DNA from: Sipunculus nudus
Taxonomy: Eukaryota > Annelida > Sipuncula > Golfingiida > Sipunculidae
DNA: 64,000 nucleotides
Assembly (NCBI GenBank): GCA_026874595.1
Contig: CM049308.1
Location: 21,491,867 to 21,555,866, forward strand
Reading direction: 5' to 3'
Of this stretch, positions 25,601-36,378 are shown one piece after another (within the stretch, counting starts at the first letter, position 1; every line of letters begins with the position of its first letter). The notes beneath the pieces are model-generated. The model saw nothing but the letters and a program-made list of their open reading frames with translations. It did not search any database and was not told where the DNA came from. The translations under genes were made by a program, and so were the position numbers.

Positions 25601-26281
25601 ATATATTTTAAGACTAGACATCAGATAAGATAATCTCACTTGCCTTGCAATTAATAATATATTCAAAGAATTACATGTTTATATAAATGACTGACACCAC
25701 CTCCTAGAAATGAATTGTATTTATAACATGTGTATTCATTTATAAGACACTAAAGGAATACGCCGCGATGTTATATATACCAAGAAGTATACACTAGAAG
25801 TATAATCTTTCCACCTGATATTTCCCCCGATTAAAAAAAGGTAACCAACGTGAGACTAGTAAATTATAATTCAGGTATAAGCAGTAATTAAGACAGTATA
25901 TATACATATGTCATAATAAAGCTAGTCTCTCATGAAAAGTCGCCGGGGAATCTGTTATTTCTATCCAATCGACGGCGGTTCAGGTCCATGATCAAACTAA
26001 CAAACATGAGAATCTGACGGGATCCACATACTAACGTCTCATTGTATACACGGATTTGTAGCTTTCTTATGATGATTCAGCTAAAATGACAAAAGTCAAA
26101 GCCAATCAACTCTACTTAAACATAGTCAATTCAGTTAATACGAATACTGAAAAATCTGTTAATGTCCTTCAAGACGAAGCTATAAGTAAATAGATTCTGC
26201 CCATACCATCGTCCTCAAAACCAAAACATCAGATAATGTCTAAAATTTCTTACGCTATACATCTATAATGTGCATTATAAG
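22669..26281. other. AT-rich spacer without a recognisable gene
   Basis: About 3.6 kb of AT-rich DNA. It holds a short (TA)n near 24172-24185, a (TG)n at 24380-24401 and a two-copy 67-bp repeat at 24512-24645. The longest frames (23897-24154, 85 codons; 25104-25349 minus, 81 codons) have compositions expected of AT-rich DNA, and I reject them as genes. Confidence 0.6.
24512..24645 (+). repeat. Two-copy tandem repeat, about 67 bp
   Basis: TTGTGAAGTACATTA followed by GTTTAATTCTTCTTGAGAAA occurs twice, at about 24525 and 24591, with a few differences. Confidence 0.8.
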
Positions 26282-26640
26282 AAATCTGATTTTATTATTT
26301 TCTATTAAACATGGGAGCTCTTGGTTATCTGTGTAGTCACTCATGACTAGATATCATTTGTTCGATTCACATGAAAACCATTTATTATGGCCAGTATCGG
26401 TAAACGATTTTAAAATCCTGATGCTTAGCCAAATGATCTAAAATTTCGTCATACGTGTACAATTTGAAACACTACAAATCTGATTTTTCAATTTTCATTA
26501 AACCGTGGAAGCTCTTGGTTATCTGTGTTGTAATTAATGACCAGAGACCATTTGTTCAATTCACATGAAAGCAGTTTATTATATTGCCAGTTTTGTTAAA
26601 CGATTCCAACATCCTGCGGTTTGGCCGAATGCTTTAGTCT
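26282..26640 (-). repeat. Two-copy repeat of about 194 bp beside the endonuclease frame
   Basis: Blocks beginning AAATCTGATTTT at about 26282 and 26476 share GAGCTCTTGGTTATCTGTGT-like, CATTTGTTC.ATTCACATGAAA and TTAAACGATT segments. They lie immediately 3' of the minus-strand endonuclease frame, where a retroelement would carry its reverse transcriptase or 3' UTR. They could be a tandem-repeated 3' tail. Confidence 0.7.
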
Positions 26641-26659
26641 GCAGCATCAGCACAATAAA

Positions 26660-28192
26660 TTATCTTTTCTTGTCCCATGTTATACAAATGGCAGAGTGGT
26701 CACTTATGGGTACCTGTGACACAAAACTCTCAATAACCTTGTCTCGATGGGAAACAAAAATCAGGTCCAGTAATGTTTTTTTCTCTGGCCTGGTTATCTG
26801 TTTAATCACTTGGTGCAATCCGTATAAATGAGGAATGGTAAGGATTTTATCATGCTTCTCGTCACTCTCATTTTTCTCCTGGAGTTCTAACTCATCTAGA
26901 CCCTCCAGAGAAGGACGTGATTCAATGTCAATGTTGAAATCGCCAAGAATTACAATTTTTTGGTAACGCTTTTCAGCTTTCTCATATGCTTTCTGTAATT
27001 CTTTCTTAAAAGCATCAAACCAGGTTACCTTTCGTTGAGGAGGGCAGTAAAAAACTCCAAACAGTATCGCCTGGCTATCTGGTAGCTCAACGTTTACCCA
27101 TAGTGACTCCATTTCCCCAGTTTTTATATCTCATACTTTTAAAGCAGTCCATTTCTTTTTAACATATAGTGCAACTCCTCCGCCTTTTTCTTTATACTGA
27201 GGGGGGCGGTCTTGTCGGAATAATTTGTAACCATCTACAGTTGTCTCTTCATATATAACTAAAAATTTCAGCCATGTCTCCGACACTGCGAGTATGGAAA
27301 TTGATTCTTTTTGTAGAAGGGTTTTGATCCTTCCCATTTTATGTGGCAAAGATTGAGCATTTATATGAGCAATGTTATACCCTGTTTGCTCGAAACCAAA
27401 TGAAGCATTTCCTATCGTATTTTTACATTGGCCCAACATCGTTGGGACGCAAGTGGTGCATGAACTCTTACCTGAACATAAACACTTTTTACATTCACTC
27501 TTAGCTGTACATGTGCAACATCTTTTGGGTATGTTGGGGTTATTTTTACAGCTAGGGGAAGGACATTTAGTGCACGTTTTCTTTTTACTTTTACATTCAC
27601 AACCATCCTGTTTACAGTCTCCGTTTAAACAGTCACAACACTCGTTCGGTTGGTTCATACATTCATATTCTGAACAATTTCTGTTACACGTCCTTTGGTA
27701 TTTTACGCATGGGCAGTCTTGCTGACAGTCATTACATGTACAGCACACATCTGGCTGATTTTCACACAACTTTGATATACAACTTCTTTTACAGTTTCTA
27801 CCATACTGTTTACATTCACAGTTGTTCGTACAGGTCCTTTTTGTACAACTACAGCATCTTTCCGGTTGCTTTTCACACCCCGCTGATTTGCAATTTCTTT
27901 TACACGTTTTCCCATCTCGTCCACAGGAACAGTTCTCGCAGTTTCCATCAGTACAGCCGCAGCAACGATCCGGATGATTTGTACAACCTGTGGATCTACA
28001 ATCTCTGTAACATATCTTTAAATTTATTGCGCATTCACATGTCACACAGTTACCATTTGCACAGAAGCAACATGGTTCGGGTTGTTTACTGCAGTTTGCT
28101 GATTTGCAACTTCTTTCACATCTCCTCCCGTCAGCTCCGCATGGACACTTCTTACAGTTCTGATATGTACATTCACAACATGACTCCGGCAT
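26660..28192 (-). pseudogene. Cys-rich plus EEP endonuclease, non-LTR retroelement remnant
   Basis: The minus-strand frame starts at 28192, with an in-frame TAA 18 nt upstream, and has two parts. Residues 1-258 are seven modules of about 36 residues with the pattern CCxC, CxxCxC, C, C, C and often a closing QPE/QPD; they are probably metal-binding and perhaps nucleic-acid-binding. From about residue 272 an exonuclease-endonuclease-phosphatase fold begins: INAQS (277-281), SETW (304-307), GGGVALYV (337-344). A TGA at 27131-27133 interrupts it. The same frame resumes with VILGDFNID, LLDLIFVS and SDHSAI, and ends at 26660. These motifs fit the apurinic-type endonuclease of LINE-like elements, which nicks target DNA. 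No reverse transcriptase follows within several kilobases, so the copy is truncated and probably dead. Stop readthrough or a domesticated gene are less likely alternatives. The Cys-rich fusion is unusual to me. Confidence 0.8.
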
Positions 28193-29394
28193 TGTTCTTG
28201 TGTCATTTTAACACGGATCAATTTATATATTTTGTTCTTTCGGTGCTTCTCCGTGTCCCAAGTTCAACTCACTTTGACACGACACTGTTTTGGTATTTTT
28301 TCTTGAGCTTTGATATGGAGCAACGGCATTTTCAACAGCCCCTGTATCAATACATAAGAGTTTAGTAAATAAGGAGTGGATAATTGTGTGTGTTTTCGCT
28401 GGATCCCAATAAAGATATTTACAAAGTGACCTTTAGTCATAGTAACAGTTACTGGTGACAGATTTGCATCTGATATTTACGCCTGAACTTGACATGATAT
28501 TCATGGTAATGACCGGGGAGACTTCAATTCCTACCACTGGGAAATATTTCAATATGTAAACGTTCAAATGAAGGATCAACAAAATCTCTTCGGTTATATG
28601 AAATGGTTTCATGTCATTTTGAAAATTATTCTTTGCTACTCGCTAAAGGAAGTTAGTTATGAATGTTAAATAATTTATGAGCTGCACTCGACACCAAAGC
28701 TCGCCAACTTGCCCAGATCAGATATGAATGCTATGTGGAAGACCTACACTTTTGTCTGAACACGCAACGTTTATTTTAATCGCAACTGATATAAAAGGTC
28801 ATGCCACACACATAATAAATCTTACAAACTATGAAAAGATTAACAACAGTGTAGGCAAATTTATAGATTTAAGTATATTCCTCTCCTCAATTTTCAAAGT
28901 TGTAATTTGTATAGCGATATTTTCTTTTACACTTGTATCTTTAGAAGTAGTCGAATAAAGGTCTAAAGGTTAAACTCCAATTTCAAACATTAAGCAAATA
29001 ACAGCTATCTATTGTCGACAAGTTATTAATTGAAAGCAAGAACATTTTTTTTTTAGGAAACATGCGCTGCTACCTGGTGTGATCTCAGTAAACAAAGCAG
29101 CTCATGGTTTGGGGTTAATGAGCTACCTTGTTTACTGATCTCACGCCAAGTGGCAGCATATAATGTAAAAATATATTATATTGCATTCCTGAATCAAGCT
29201 ACATGGTGATCCAGATCATCCCCAAATTTTATCAATTGTTCCTTGTATCATTCCCCAGCTATCCTGAAAATTTCATCGATAACCCTCAATAATTTTTTGA
29301 GTAATGTTGCTTACAGACAAACAAGCAAATAAACTGACAAACCAACGCCGGTAAAAACATAAACCTCGACGCTTGGCTGACGTAATAATTTCAT
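28193..29394. other. Spacer with a long hairpin, no gene seen
   Basis: This lies upstream of the endonuclease frame. It contains a small palindrome AGTAAC-A-GTTACT at about 28441 and the 40-base-arm hairpin at 29066-29157. Short open frames (for example 28728-28958) have no recognisable features. Confidence 0.55.
29066..29157. other. Imperfect hairpin, 40-base arms and 12-base loop
   Basis: The left arm is 29066-29105 and the right arm 29118-29157. The right arm's reverse complement matches the left at 33 of 40 positions, including the block ATCAGTAAACAA/CTCAGTAAACAA and a closing AGCTCAT/ATGAGCT. Two mismatches would be G-U pairs if the + strand were transcribed. The size is compatible with a microRNA precursor, but a fold-back transposon remnant is equally possible. 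No promoter or target is visible. Confidence 0.75.
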
Positions 29395-30590
29395 ATACTT
29401 TGGGAGTTTTCACTAAAATTTCCTGGGACAGTTGTACGTCCCAGTCGCCCCATGACAGACCCCAAAGACACGAGATATGTACGCATTTAATGCTTAGGGT
29501 TCATTTTTATGTTTAATCAGCCAATCAACCCTCCCCCGTACAGCTCTGACAAGTGTTTGTTCGTCTATTCTCTTCCCATTCGTGTAAACCATGCATGTAA
29601 TATCGACAACATATGTTGTGTATTACATTGAGAAAACGCGGAAAAGGAAGAGACGCCTTTATGAACACTTCTTTAGAAAATTTGAAGTATACATTTGATA
29701 GGCTAATACCGCCCAGTAAACTCAAGAACCCATTCAGCACACTTAGTATTTTAATAACTCACCGTATCACATGCTTTTGGTTTCACTATACTGTAGGGAC
29801 ACCTTGATCCGGAAACCGGGCTAAAAGACGTTTTATATATAGAACTGCAAGTTTAGACTTGTAATGATATTTTTGATAAGACATACAAGTAAATGAGGCC
29901 ATATAATGAGGTTGGGTGCAAAAATCAAGGTTACGGTCACAGCGGTATTCCTTTAATTTAACCTATTATGTTTATTGGTAAATTGATAAAATATATAATT
30001 GACCATAAATTAAAGTACAAGATTTATAATAGATACCGGCTCCCTTCTGCACGATACGTGACCATTCACCCACGTCTAATTTTATACACCTTACCCCCAC
30101 CCCCCCACCCCCCCCACCCCGGTCACGTAGACACTTTTTTTTTACACTAGGCATGAATATATATTTTAAGTTTCGGGAGGAGAGATTGATTTTACTAGCG
30201 GATACAGCCGAGCTAGTAACTCGACTATCAATACCCCGTCGATCTTATGTGCCAGATAAATGTATCCAAGAGCTCTGGGCATGTAAATGTTCAGGCTGAT
30301 TCATCAAACCACTATTGAAAAAGTGTCATATTCACAACAAAAAACACGGATGGACGAGGTAAGACCAGAGGTCACATCGAACGATTAGGTATACCAGCTC
30401 AAATGTGGCTTTTAATCATATGGAAAATTCCGTCCAGCAATTTTGGAGAGTTCTCTGGAAACGAACGCCGCGGCGGCCCCAAACAAGCTAATACTTTAAA
30501 TCTGCGTGTAATGCGAACTTTGGGAACCTCTTTGAACAGGAAAACTACAAAGCACTGATGCGCATGCGCCAATCGTGAATACAATAGCGT
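29395..30590 (+). repeat. Flanking module C, no array
   Basis: It begins with the module's left block (TTTCACTAAAATTTCCTGGG, then GTCCCAGTCGCCCC). It then carries the junction TTGTGTATTACATTGAGAAA at about 29616 and the anchor at about 29800-29860. A later part (about 30200-30420) matches 43770-43990: ACAGCCGAG, ACTCGACTATCAA, GGCTGATTCATCAAACC. No 39-bp units are present where the array should be. Confidence 0.78.
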
Positions 30591-32179
30591 ATTTCCTGTT
30601 CTTTCGCCGGGACAGGTTCACAGGTTCACGGATGACCATGGTCCGAATTTATCTCCTGGATAAACACAATAGGTGCATTTCTAACCCTGCCTGGGCTTTA
30701 GTATTTACGTTAACTAATAACATGCTGAAAATAAAACGTGATTCCATGAACCGATAGACTTAACTCAGTGCCAGCTCTTATCACTTATTTAAAGCCCTGT
30801 AAAGTCCGTATGGTGAATCCCTGATATTTGCATATGAAGGCGTCACAAGGCTCTTTGAAGACCTGTCGATTTCCCCATATTTGCATTATCAGGCCGTCAC
30901 CCCTCATGTGGATGGAACCGTTGCTATGAGAACGCCAACAGCGGTCCCACAGCTCGACACGCTTGGCAACATTCGCACTGAAATCATGTATTCAGGTAGC
31001 CACACATGGACCTTCGTGTCCTATGATATAACTCTGCTGAACGAATATTACGGTCCATGGGCCAAATGTAAGCGCATATTGTAGACACTATCGCAACAAT
31101 TTTGTACCGACAGGTCCAGTAAAATTCCCTCTGCCGAGATGACAAGAGCAGCTGGCGCATTTGTCTGAACCCATGTATTAACTGTCAAATTGCGACTCGT
31201 GAATTGTGATCGTTTCAGTCAGCCGGTACATTTTGACTGCGCTCGTCGCGTGTGCACCTGAATATCTCGCGCTGATTAGCTGAGCCAGAGTTTGTTAGGC
31301 CTACTCTCAAGAGTGGTGGTCCGGAACATGTTAACAATGAGGCTGAGGGTTATAGTGTTTTAACGTCTCCCCGAACTCAACATAAGCGACGGCCTAAAAT
31401 ATTAAGACAAATTAAACGGGAATATTTGTAAGTAGCCAATTGGAAGCCCAGAATAGGCGATGACTGAATGAACCATGTTGGTTTTGAAAAAGATTCTGGG
31501 AATGACCACTGTTGACGTCACTGGAAAAGACCTTAGTTCAGTGAGGCGGTGATGTGTGGCGCTGACCGTGCGAGAATCTGCCAAGATTACCAGTCCATGA
31601 AATAAGAGGGTCAGATATAGACTGGTACCCTGCTCTATTTTTTACCCTCAGCCAAGCATTGAGACAGGCGTACAACGCCATCTTAAGTACTCCCAGCTGC
31701 AACTCCTGACTTACCGGTAGACTGGTTCCAACTTCAGTGTGTAGCTCATACCGATTGTCATGGACGTTCACCGGATCATGGCCGATTATCCGTTTTTGAA
31801 GGCTCTCTGAAAATTTAATTAGGTTCTGTTTATGATTGCGTGAGTTTTGTAAAACAAATGGCGGTGAGTGCATACCGACCTGGGGGAGGCAGAAATACAA
31901 AGCTAGGCATTTTGGATCCCCCCCCCCCCCCGGAATGGCCAAATGGGAATCGATCCGTATGTAGTCTTTCCACTTTCGACTGGTCTCACTTGTGACCCTG
32001 TTGTCGGGATACACTGATCAGGACTAAGGAAATGTTAGATGTTCAGTATATAAAAATGACACTATCAGGCTGTTTGTTGCTGATAAGACAATCCAGCTAC
32101 ACAGAGGCCATAAATAACAAACCTGGTGTCTTTATCCATCCAAGGTTAACAGCAGTATTCTGTAAATTAAACAAAATTT
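30591..32179. other. Spacer, no supported gene
   Basis: It contains a poly-C run at about 31919-31932. A 158-codon minus frame at 31538-32014 crosses that run; its protein has no recognisable domain and a GGGG stretch that is merely the poly-C. Frames at 30575-30757 and 30881-31084 are likewise unrecognised. Part of this stretch may be non-repetitive. Confidence 0.5.
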
Positions 32180-32282
32180 TGATTCGGGTCGACCGATGGT
32201 ATAAACACAATTTTAATTTTTGTCGGCCGACGGTATTAAAAAAATTATTCAGATCGGTTGATGTTATAAACAAGTGGCCCAT
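32180..32282 (+). repeat. Short degenerate tandem, about 35 bp x 3
   Basis: Units carry GGTCGACCGATGGTATAAAC, then GTCGGCCGACGGTATTAAAA, then ATCGGTTGATGTTATAAAC. The same motif (GGTCGGTCGATAGTA) precedes the TTAA element at 33484, and TGGTTGATCC follows it at 36044. Unit two therefore approximates that element's empty site. Confidence 0.6.
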
Positions 32283-32359
32283 GGTCCATGACGCTCAGCT
32301 GATTTCAAGGAACCTTGAACGAAATGGTAAAATGTATGTTGCCAATAGACTTTAGATAT

Positions 32360-32374
32360 AGGTCACAGTGACCT
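32360..32374. promoter_or_regulatory. Perfect ERE-like palindrome
   Basis: AGGTCACAGTGACCT matches the nuclear-receptor inverted repeat AGGTCA-nnn-TGACCT exactly. It lies in a dispersed repeat. Whether any receptor binds it is unknown. Confidence 0.6.
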
Positions 32375-32609
32375 TATTCTACATCCAGCTACCATTTATG
32401 CCAATATGACTCACAGAGTGTTAAAATCATGTCATTCACACAGATTGCAGAATATAGGTCACAGTGTTTCAGGGATCCAAGAAATGTTTTTAGGAACCTG
32501 CCTGGATCTTAATAAAATTAGATGTTTCTAGGTCCAACTTTGATCAGATTTTGAAAATTTGTCGGATAGGGTGCTCAAATCAAAGTCTTTCACGTATTTT
32601 GCAGAATAT

Positions 32610-32624
32610 AGGTCACATTGACCT
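32610..32624. promoter_or_regulatory. Second perfect ERE-like palindrome
   Basis: AGGTCACATTGACCT also has both half-sites intact with a 3-base spacer, 250 bp downstream of the first. A degenerate copy (AGGTCGCAAAGACCT) is near 33281. Confidence 0.6.
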
Positions 32625-34048
32625 AATTTCAGGTCTCCAAGAAAATTTGCCTTTGACCTCCATGGATGTACAGTTAGTAGATTCTAGGTCTAACAGTTGC
32701 AGTTTGTGGCCTATAAACAGCCGGACTGTTCGATATAAAAGTTTCAAAAATACAGAAAAAATGTTTAAAATTCGATAAAAAAAACAGGTGGCGCCACCAA
32801 TCTGAAGAAACTGATTAAACACCCCATGATCAATGTGCATGCAAATAATAATGGCGATCAATGCATTACTTATTCTGATACTGGAGCTTCTGTATTATAT
32901 TTTTAATTATTCTGGGGGGTATTTATGAGACCCATTGCTCGGACGATACAGGTAAGAGAGACCTTACTTCAGGTGTCCAAAGAGAATTTTCATAGACCTC
33001 TCGGGATATCAAGAAAGAAGGTTCTAGGTATAACAGATACGATTCGTGCCCTGTTAACGGACGACCGCCTCATTTGGTCTCAAAAATGGAGCAAAAATGC
33101 GAATAATTCCCGGAAAAAATACATGTGGCTCCACCAGTCTACAGGAACTGATTAACACACCATGATCTATATGCATGCAAAGAATCATGGTGATCAATGC
33201 ATTAACATCAGACATTGGAGCCTTTTATATCATGTTTTGAATTATTCGGGGGGTATTTTCGAGCCCATAGCTGGAAGAATATAGGTCGCAAAGACCTATT
33301 TCAAGGTTTCCAAGGAAATTTTTAATGGACCTATTTGGGTATTTAGTTAGAAGTTTCTAAGTCCAGCGGTTAAGATTTTTGCCATGTTAACGGTCAACCG
33401 GATGGACGAACGGACAGACGACGGATGAAGATGATCGCTTTAGCTCAGATGACGTTCAGTCAGCTGAGTTAAAAAACGATTCCGGTCGGTCGATAGTATT
33501 AAGGTGGCACGACTGGTCAAAATCCTAAAATTGGTGTTTTTTCAATAAAAGGTATACGTAATATTGAATACTGGGCGGATCTAATGCAGCTGAACACATT
33601 TTGGGTCGCCTTTGGGTGCATTTTGTGGAAAAGGGTGATTTCTATTCAGTAAACACCAAGATGTTATGACAGGGTGTTTGTAAACTAACTACAGCCCTGC
33701 CACAGGCCTGTCAATCACTCTGCCCCCAGCCATCACCTGGGTCATTCAGCCAATCGCGAGGTGCAAGTGTTTAATTAATGCATGGGCCAAGTACCTCCGT
33801 GGCAAGAACAGACGGTCGACGTTTGATAGCCCAATCTAATTAGCTGAGCATACAACTGATAAGCGTTGGAGAGCAACCCTAACTCTAGCTAATTAGTGTG
33901 CAAACAACCCCGTCCTTGTGAATGATCTGTTAGTGTCATTGGCCTTTCTGTCTTTTTTCGGGTATGTTACGTCGAAACACAAATTTTCACTTGACATCAT
34001 GTTATTTCTGCTATATCGTAAGCCTATCGCAAATACGTAAAATTACTT

Positions 34049-34057
34049 TATAAAAAG
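34049..34057 (+). promoter_or_regulatory. TATA box of the gene inside the TTAA element
   Basis: TATAAAAAG lies 91 bp upstream of the chosen ATG, leaving room for a start site near 34080 and a leader of about 70 nt. Position relative to the open frame is the only support. Confidence 0.45.
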
Positions 34058-34147
34058 CTGCTTCATATCCCAACTATAACGTCTGTGATATTCATACTGT
34101 CAACACCGCAACAAATAAATATTACGCCACTACCAAACGAAACTACG

Positions 34148-34647
34148 ATGGGCCGACGACGCAAATCCCGAATGCCACTTGAAAAACTGCAGCAGTTGAA
34201 TGATATCAAGAAGTCTCAGCGGGCCGCACCTACTTCCGTGATCAAACTGATGGCCAGCGACGATGAATCGTCAGATGACGGCATCTCTACGTTTACGCAT
34301 GAAGGAAAACCGGTTTATTTCAGCGAAATGAATATAATTGACTCGTTGTTTTGAATTTTTCTCCAGCGTGACGAGGTTGGTCCTGAAGGTGAACAATACG
34401 CTCTGCCGCCTGTGGTTCTGGCATACGTTAGAGCCATGTATCCTGGGCAAGTGAAAGGCGGAATACGTCCGGTACGTAATAGTGTTGAAATATATAATGC
34501 TACGCACTAAACAGAGCATAAAAACGGTTTATAAAACTAAAGTGTGTAAACAATGGGGGTCAAGGATGTATCAACTATACAATTAGTAATTGTATATTCA
34601 CGTTTATTTTGCATATATTAAAAAATAAACCTTACTTCTGGCGGTTG

Positions 34648-34714
<67 letters not shown>

Positions 34715-34841
34715 TCATATATACAAAATTTATTAAATGTTTGATCAAAATATGCGACATATCTGGTTTATTATGCGTTTTATTTTTCAGGGGGCCTACG
34801 CCGTGAACATCCAGACCGTCTTGGACGCTGTTATTTGTTGA
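34148..34841 (+). CDS. Tentative three-exon gene, 106 codons, unknown function
   Basis: Proposed exons are 34148-34312, 34367-34471 and 34791-34841 (55, 35 and 16 codons plus TGA), all joined in phase 0. Exon 1 starts with the basic MGRRRKSR and has an acidic SDDESSDD near residue 37. Exon 2 encodes DEVGPEGEQYALPPVVLAYV and onward; exon 3 ends NIQTVLDAVIC. The acceptors TTTTTCTCCAG and TATTTTTCAG are strong and the exon 2 donor GTACGT is fair. The first donor (GTTTAT) is poor and its intron only 54 nt. A TATA box and an AATAAA fit this model. I do not recognise the protein; the basic start would suit a nuclear role. It is bounded by transposon ends, so it is probably an element-encoded accessory protein or the remains of a larger one. 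Without the first intron, exon 1 runs to a stop at 34352-34354. Confidence 0.4.
34650..34711. repeat. AT microsatellite in intron 2
   Basis: About 31 AT dinucleotides without interruption, between proposed exons 2 and 3. Confidence 0.97.
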
Positions 34842-34876
34842 TTGTTTAATTTGTTGCCATTTATAGATTCCATGTA

Positions 34877-34882
34877 AATAAA
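34877..34882 (+). promoter_or_regulatory. Possible polyadenylation signal
   Basis: AATAAA lies 36 bp after the proposed stop codon, in a GTAAATAAACC context. A second AATAAA is at about 34976. Confidence 0.45.
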
Positions 34883-36038
34883 CCTTCTTATAAGATAATC
34901 GCGCTCCTTCTGTGACTTGAATGTGTGTGCATGATGTATGAAAGTGACAAATCACCGTCTTCCTATTCTTCCCTCCAATAAACAATAAGTCCAGATTTCA
35001 CATATGACTTGTATGTGTATGCGAGATTTGTATAATTGTTATAAACTCGTCTCTATTGTCAACCCCTAAATACCTATAAAGGTTGTAAACCGTGATAAGT
35101 AAATCAATCTTCGTTCTCCTTGAATGCCCATAAATCCCGCTCCCCTAGTTCCTGTGTAAACACGCGGTTACCCATTAGGCCCGGCGATGCACCTGTTCTG
35201 CCGCGGGTCCAAGTAGTCGGGTGCTCAGCGCACCTTGGCACTCGGCCAAAACTGTAAGCTCCGCCTACTGAAGTCCATACACGTGGTGTTTGACAAGTCG
35301 CTGGTGTGACAGGTCAAACTTTTATCGTTTTAATACGTTTTTAAAGCAAATTAGTCAATTAATCCATGTTATTATATCATGGTTTGATAGGAACCACCGT
35401 CTTGACCAAATTCATGTGACTGTCAACATGTAGTTGTGGTTAGTTACGTGTGTAGGACGAATGATATCTACGAATATAGTTTTTGGCCATTTTCTCGAAA
35501 CATCATTTCACCTGGACACCTTATCTTTAGAGCGTTATTTCTCAGTAATCACTTGTCCGAAACATACCATCTTTGAGATATATAATTGTTAATATGTCTT
35601 CTCAAAAGCGTTTTTTTTATTTTACGCCTATACTAAATTTGAAGGATTTTATTAAGGTAAAAGTAAAAAATGAAATGATTTGTGAAGATTTCAAAATTAA
35701 ATACTCTGTAAACTCGTAATTTTTAAACTTAACTCACTAAACAAAAAAAAACACCTGGGGATTATTATCTAAATTCTCGATTTATTTAAGAAGATTTTCT
35801 GTATCTCCTTTAGTTGTGCTGGAATAAACGATATTTTTTAATTAAAATTAAATCAAAATTCTTACAAATTCAAACCTGTTCCTCGGAAACAAAATTTATT
35901 ATCACCAAACTATAGAGAATTTTCTTAGCTTTCAGAAAATGTATACTTTAGGGGGTATTAAAGCATTAGATTGTTCCATCCAAAGGAAAAACTGAAACAA
36001 AGTCAGGTCAGGTGGGGGGACCAGTCGTGCCACCTTAA

Positions 36039-36329
36039 TAAAATGGTTGATCCTTTTGGCCGGTTTCACTTATATTTCCTCCTGCTGTTATGTCCCAGTC
36101 GCCCAAGACAGACTGGTTTGTAAACATCTTTCGAAAAATTAATAAAGTATACATTCGGTTATTATACCTCCTAGTAAACCCTAGAACCTAGTAAGCCCAC
36201 AATGCCCTTTGAAGTGACTGGCCACTGGTTAACTGGGAAACCACTTTTTTATAACTCACCGTATACTGGTCTCGCTGGTGACGGTGTTGTGATGACACCT
36301 TGATCAGGACTGCGTGGCTAAAAAGCTGT

Positions 36330-36378
<49 letters not shown>

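Larger units (their letters stand above)
32355..33480 (+). repeat. Dispersed repeat with 330-bp internal units and paired palindromes
   Basis: Units recur near 32600, 32945 and 33270, each with AATATAGGTC, ACCT..TTTCAGGT.TCCAA, GAAA.TTT and TTCTAGGTCTAACAG-like blocks followed by CCCTGTTAAC or ATGTTAACGG. They end at about 33475 with CAGTCAGCTGAGTT. The reverse complement of this family makes up 38160-38840 and 54050-54990 (TCCTTGGAAACCTGAAATTA, TAGAATCTTCTAAC). Confidence 0.7.
33499..36038. mobile_element. 2.5-kb TTAA-flanked DNA transposon with internal gene
   Basis: Inverted termini GGTGGCACGACTGGTC (33503-33518) and its exact complement (36019-36034) are flanked by TTAA at 33499-33502 and 36035-36038. 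TTAA duplications are typical of piggyBac and Kolobok elements. The termini do not match the usual CCYT start of piggyBac, so Kolobok or an unclassified TTAA group is more likely. Nothing resembling a full transposase is seen. The interior holds a TATA box, a tentative three-exon gene and an (AT)n tract. The flanks resemble unit two of 32180-32282, which supports a single TTAA before insertion. Confidence 0.85.

Noticed and set aside
27372-28365. Plus-strand frames opposite the Cys-rich region (117 and 218 codons)
   Set aside because: They are shadows of the minus-strand Cys-rich/endonuclease frame, which has clear family motifs.
31538-32014. 158-codon minus-strand frame
   Set aside because: It crosses a poly-C run, has no recognisable domain or repeated support elsewhere, and could arise by chance.
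33503-36034. piggyBac assignment of the TTAA element
   Set aside because: TTAA fits, but the ends begin GGTGGCACG and not the usual CCYT-type start, and no transposase is visible. I left the superfamily open.
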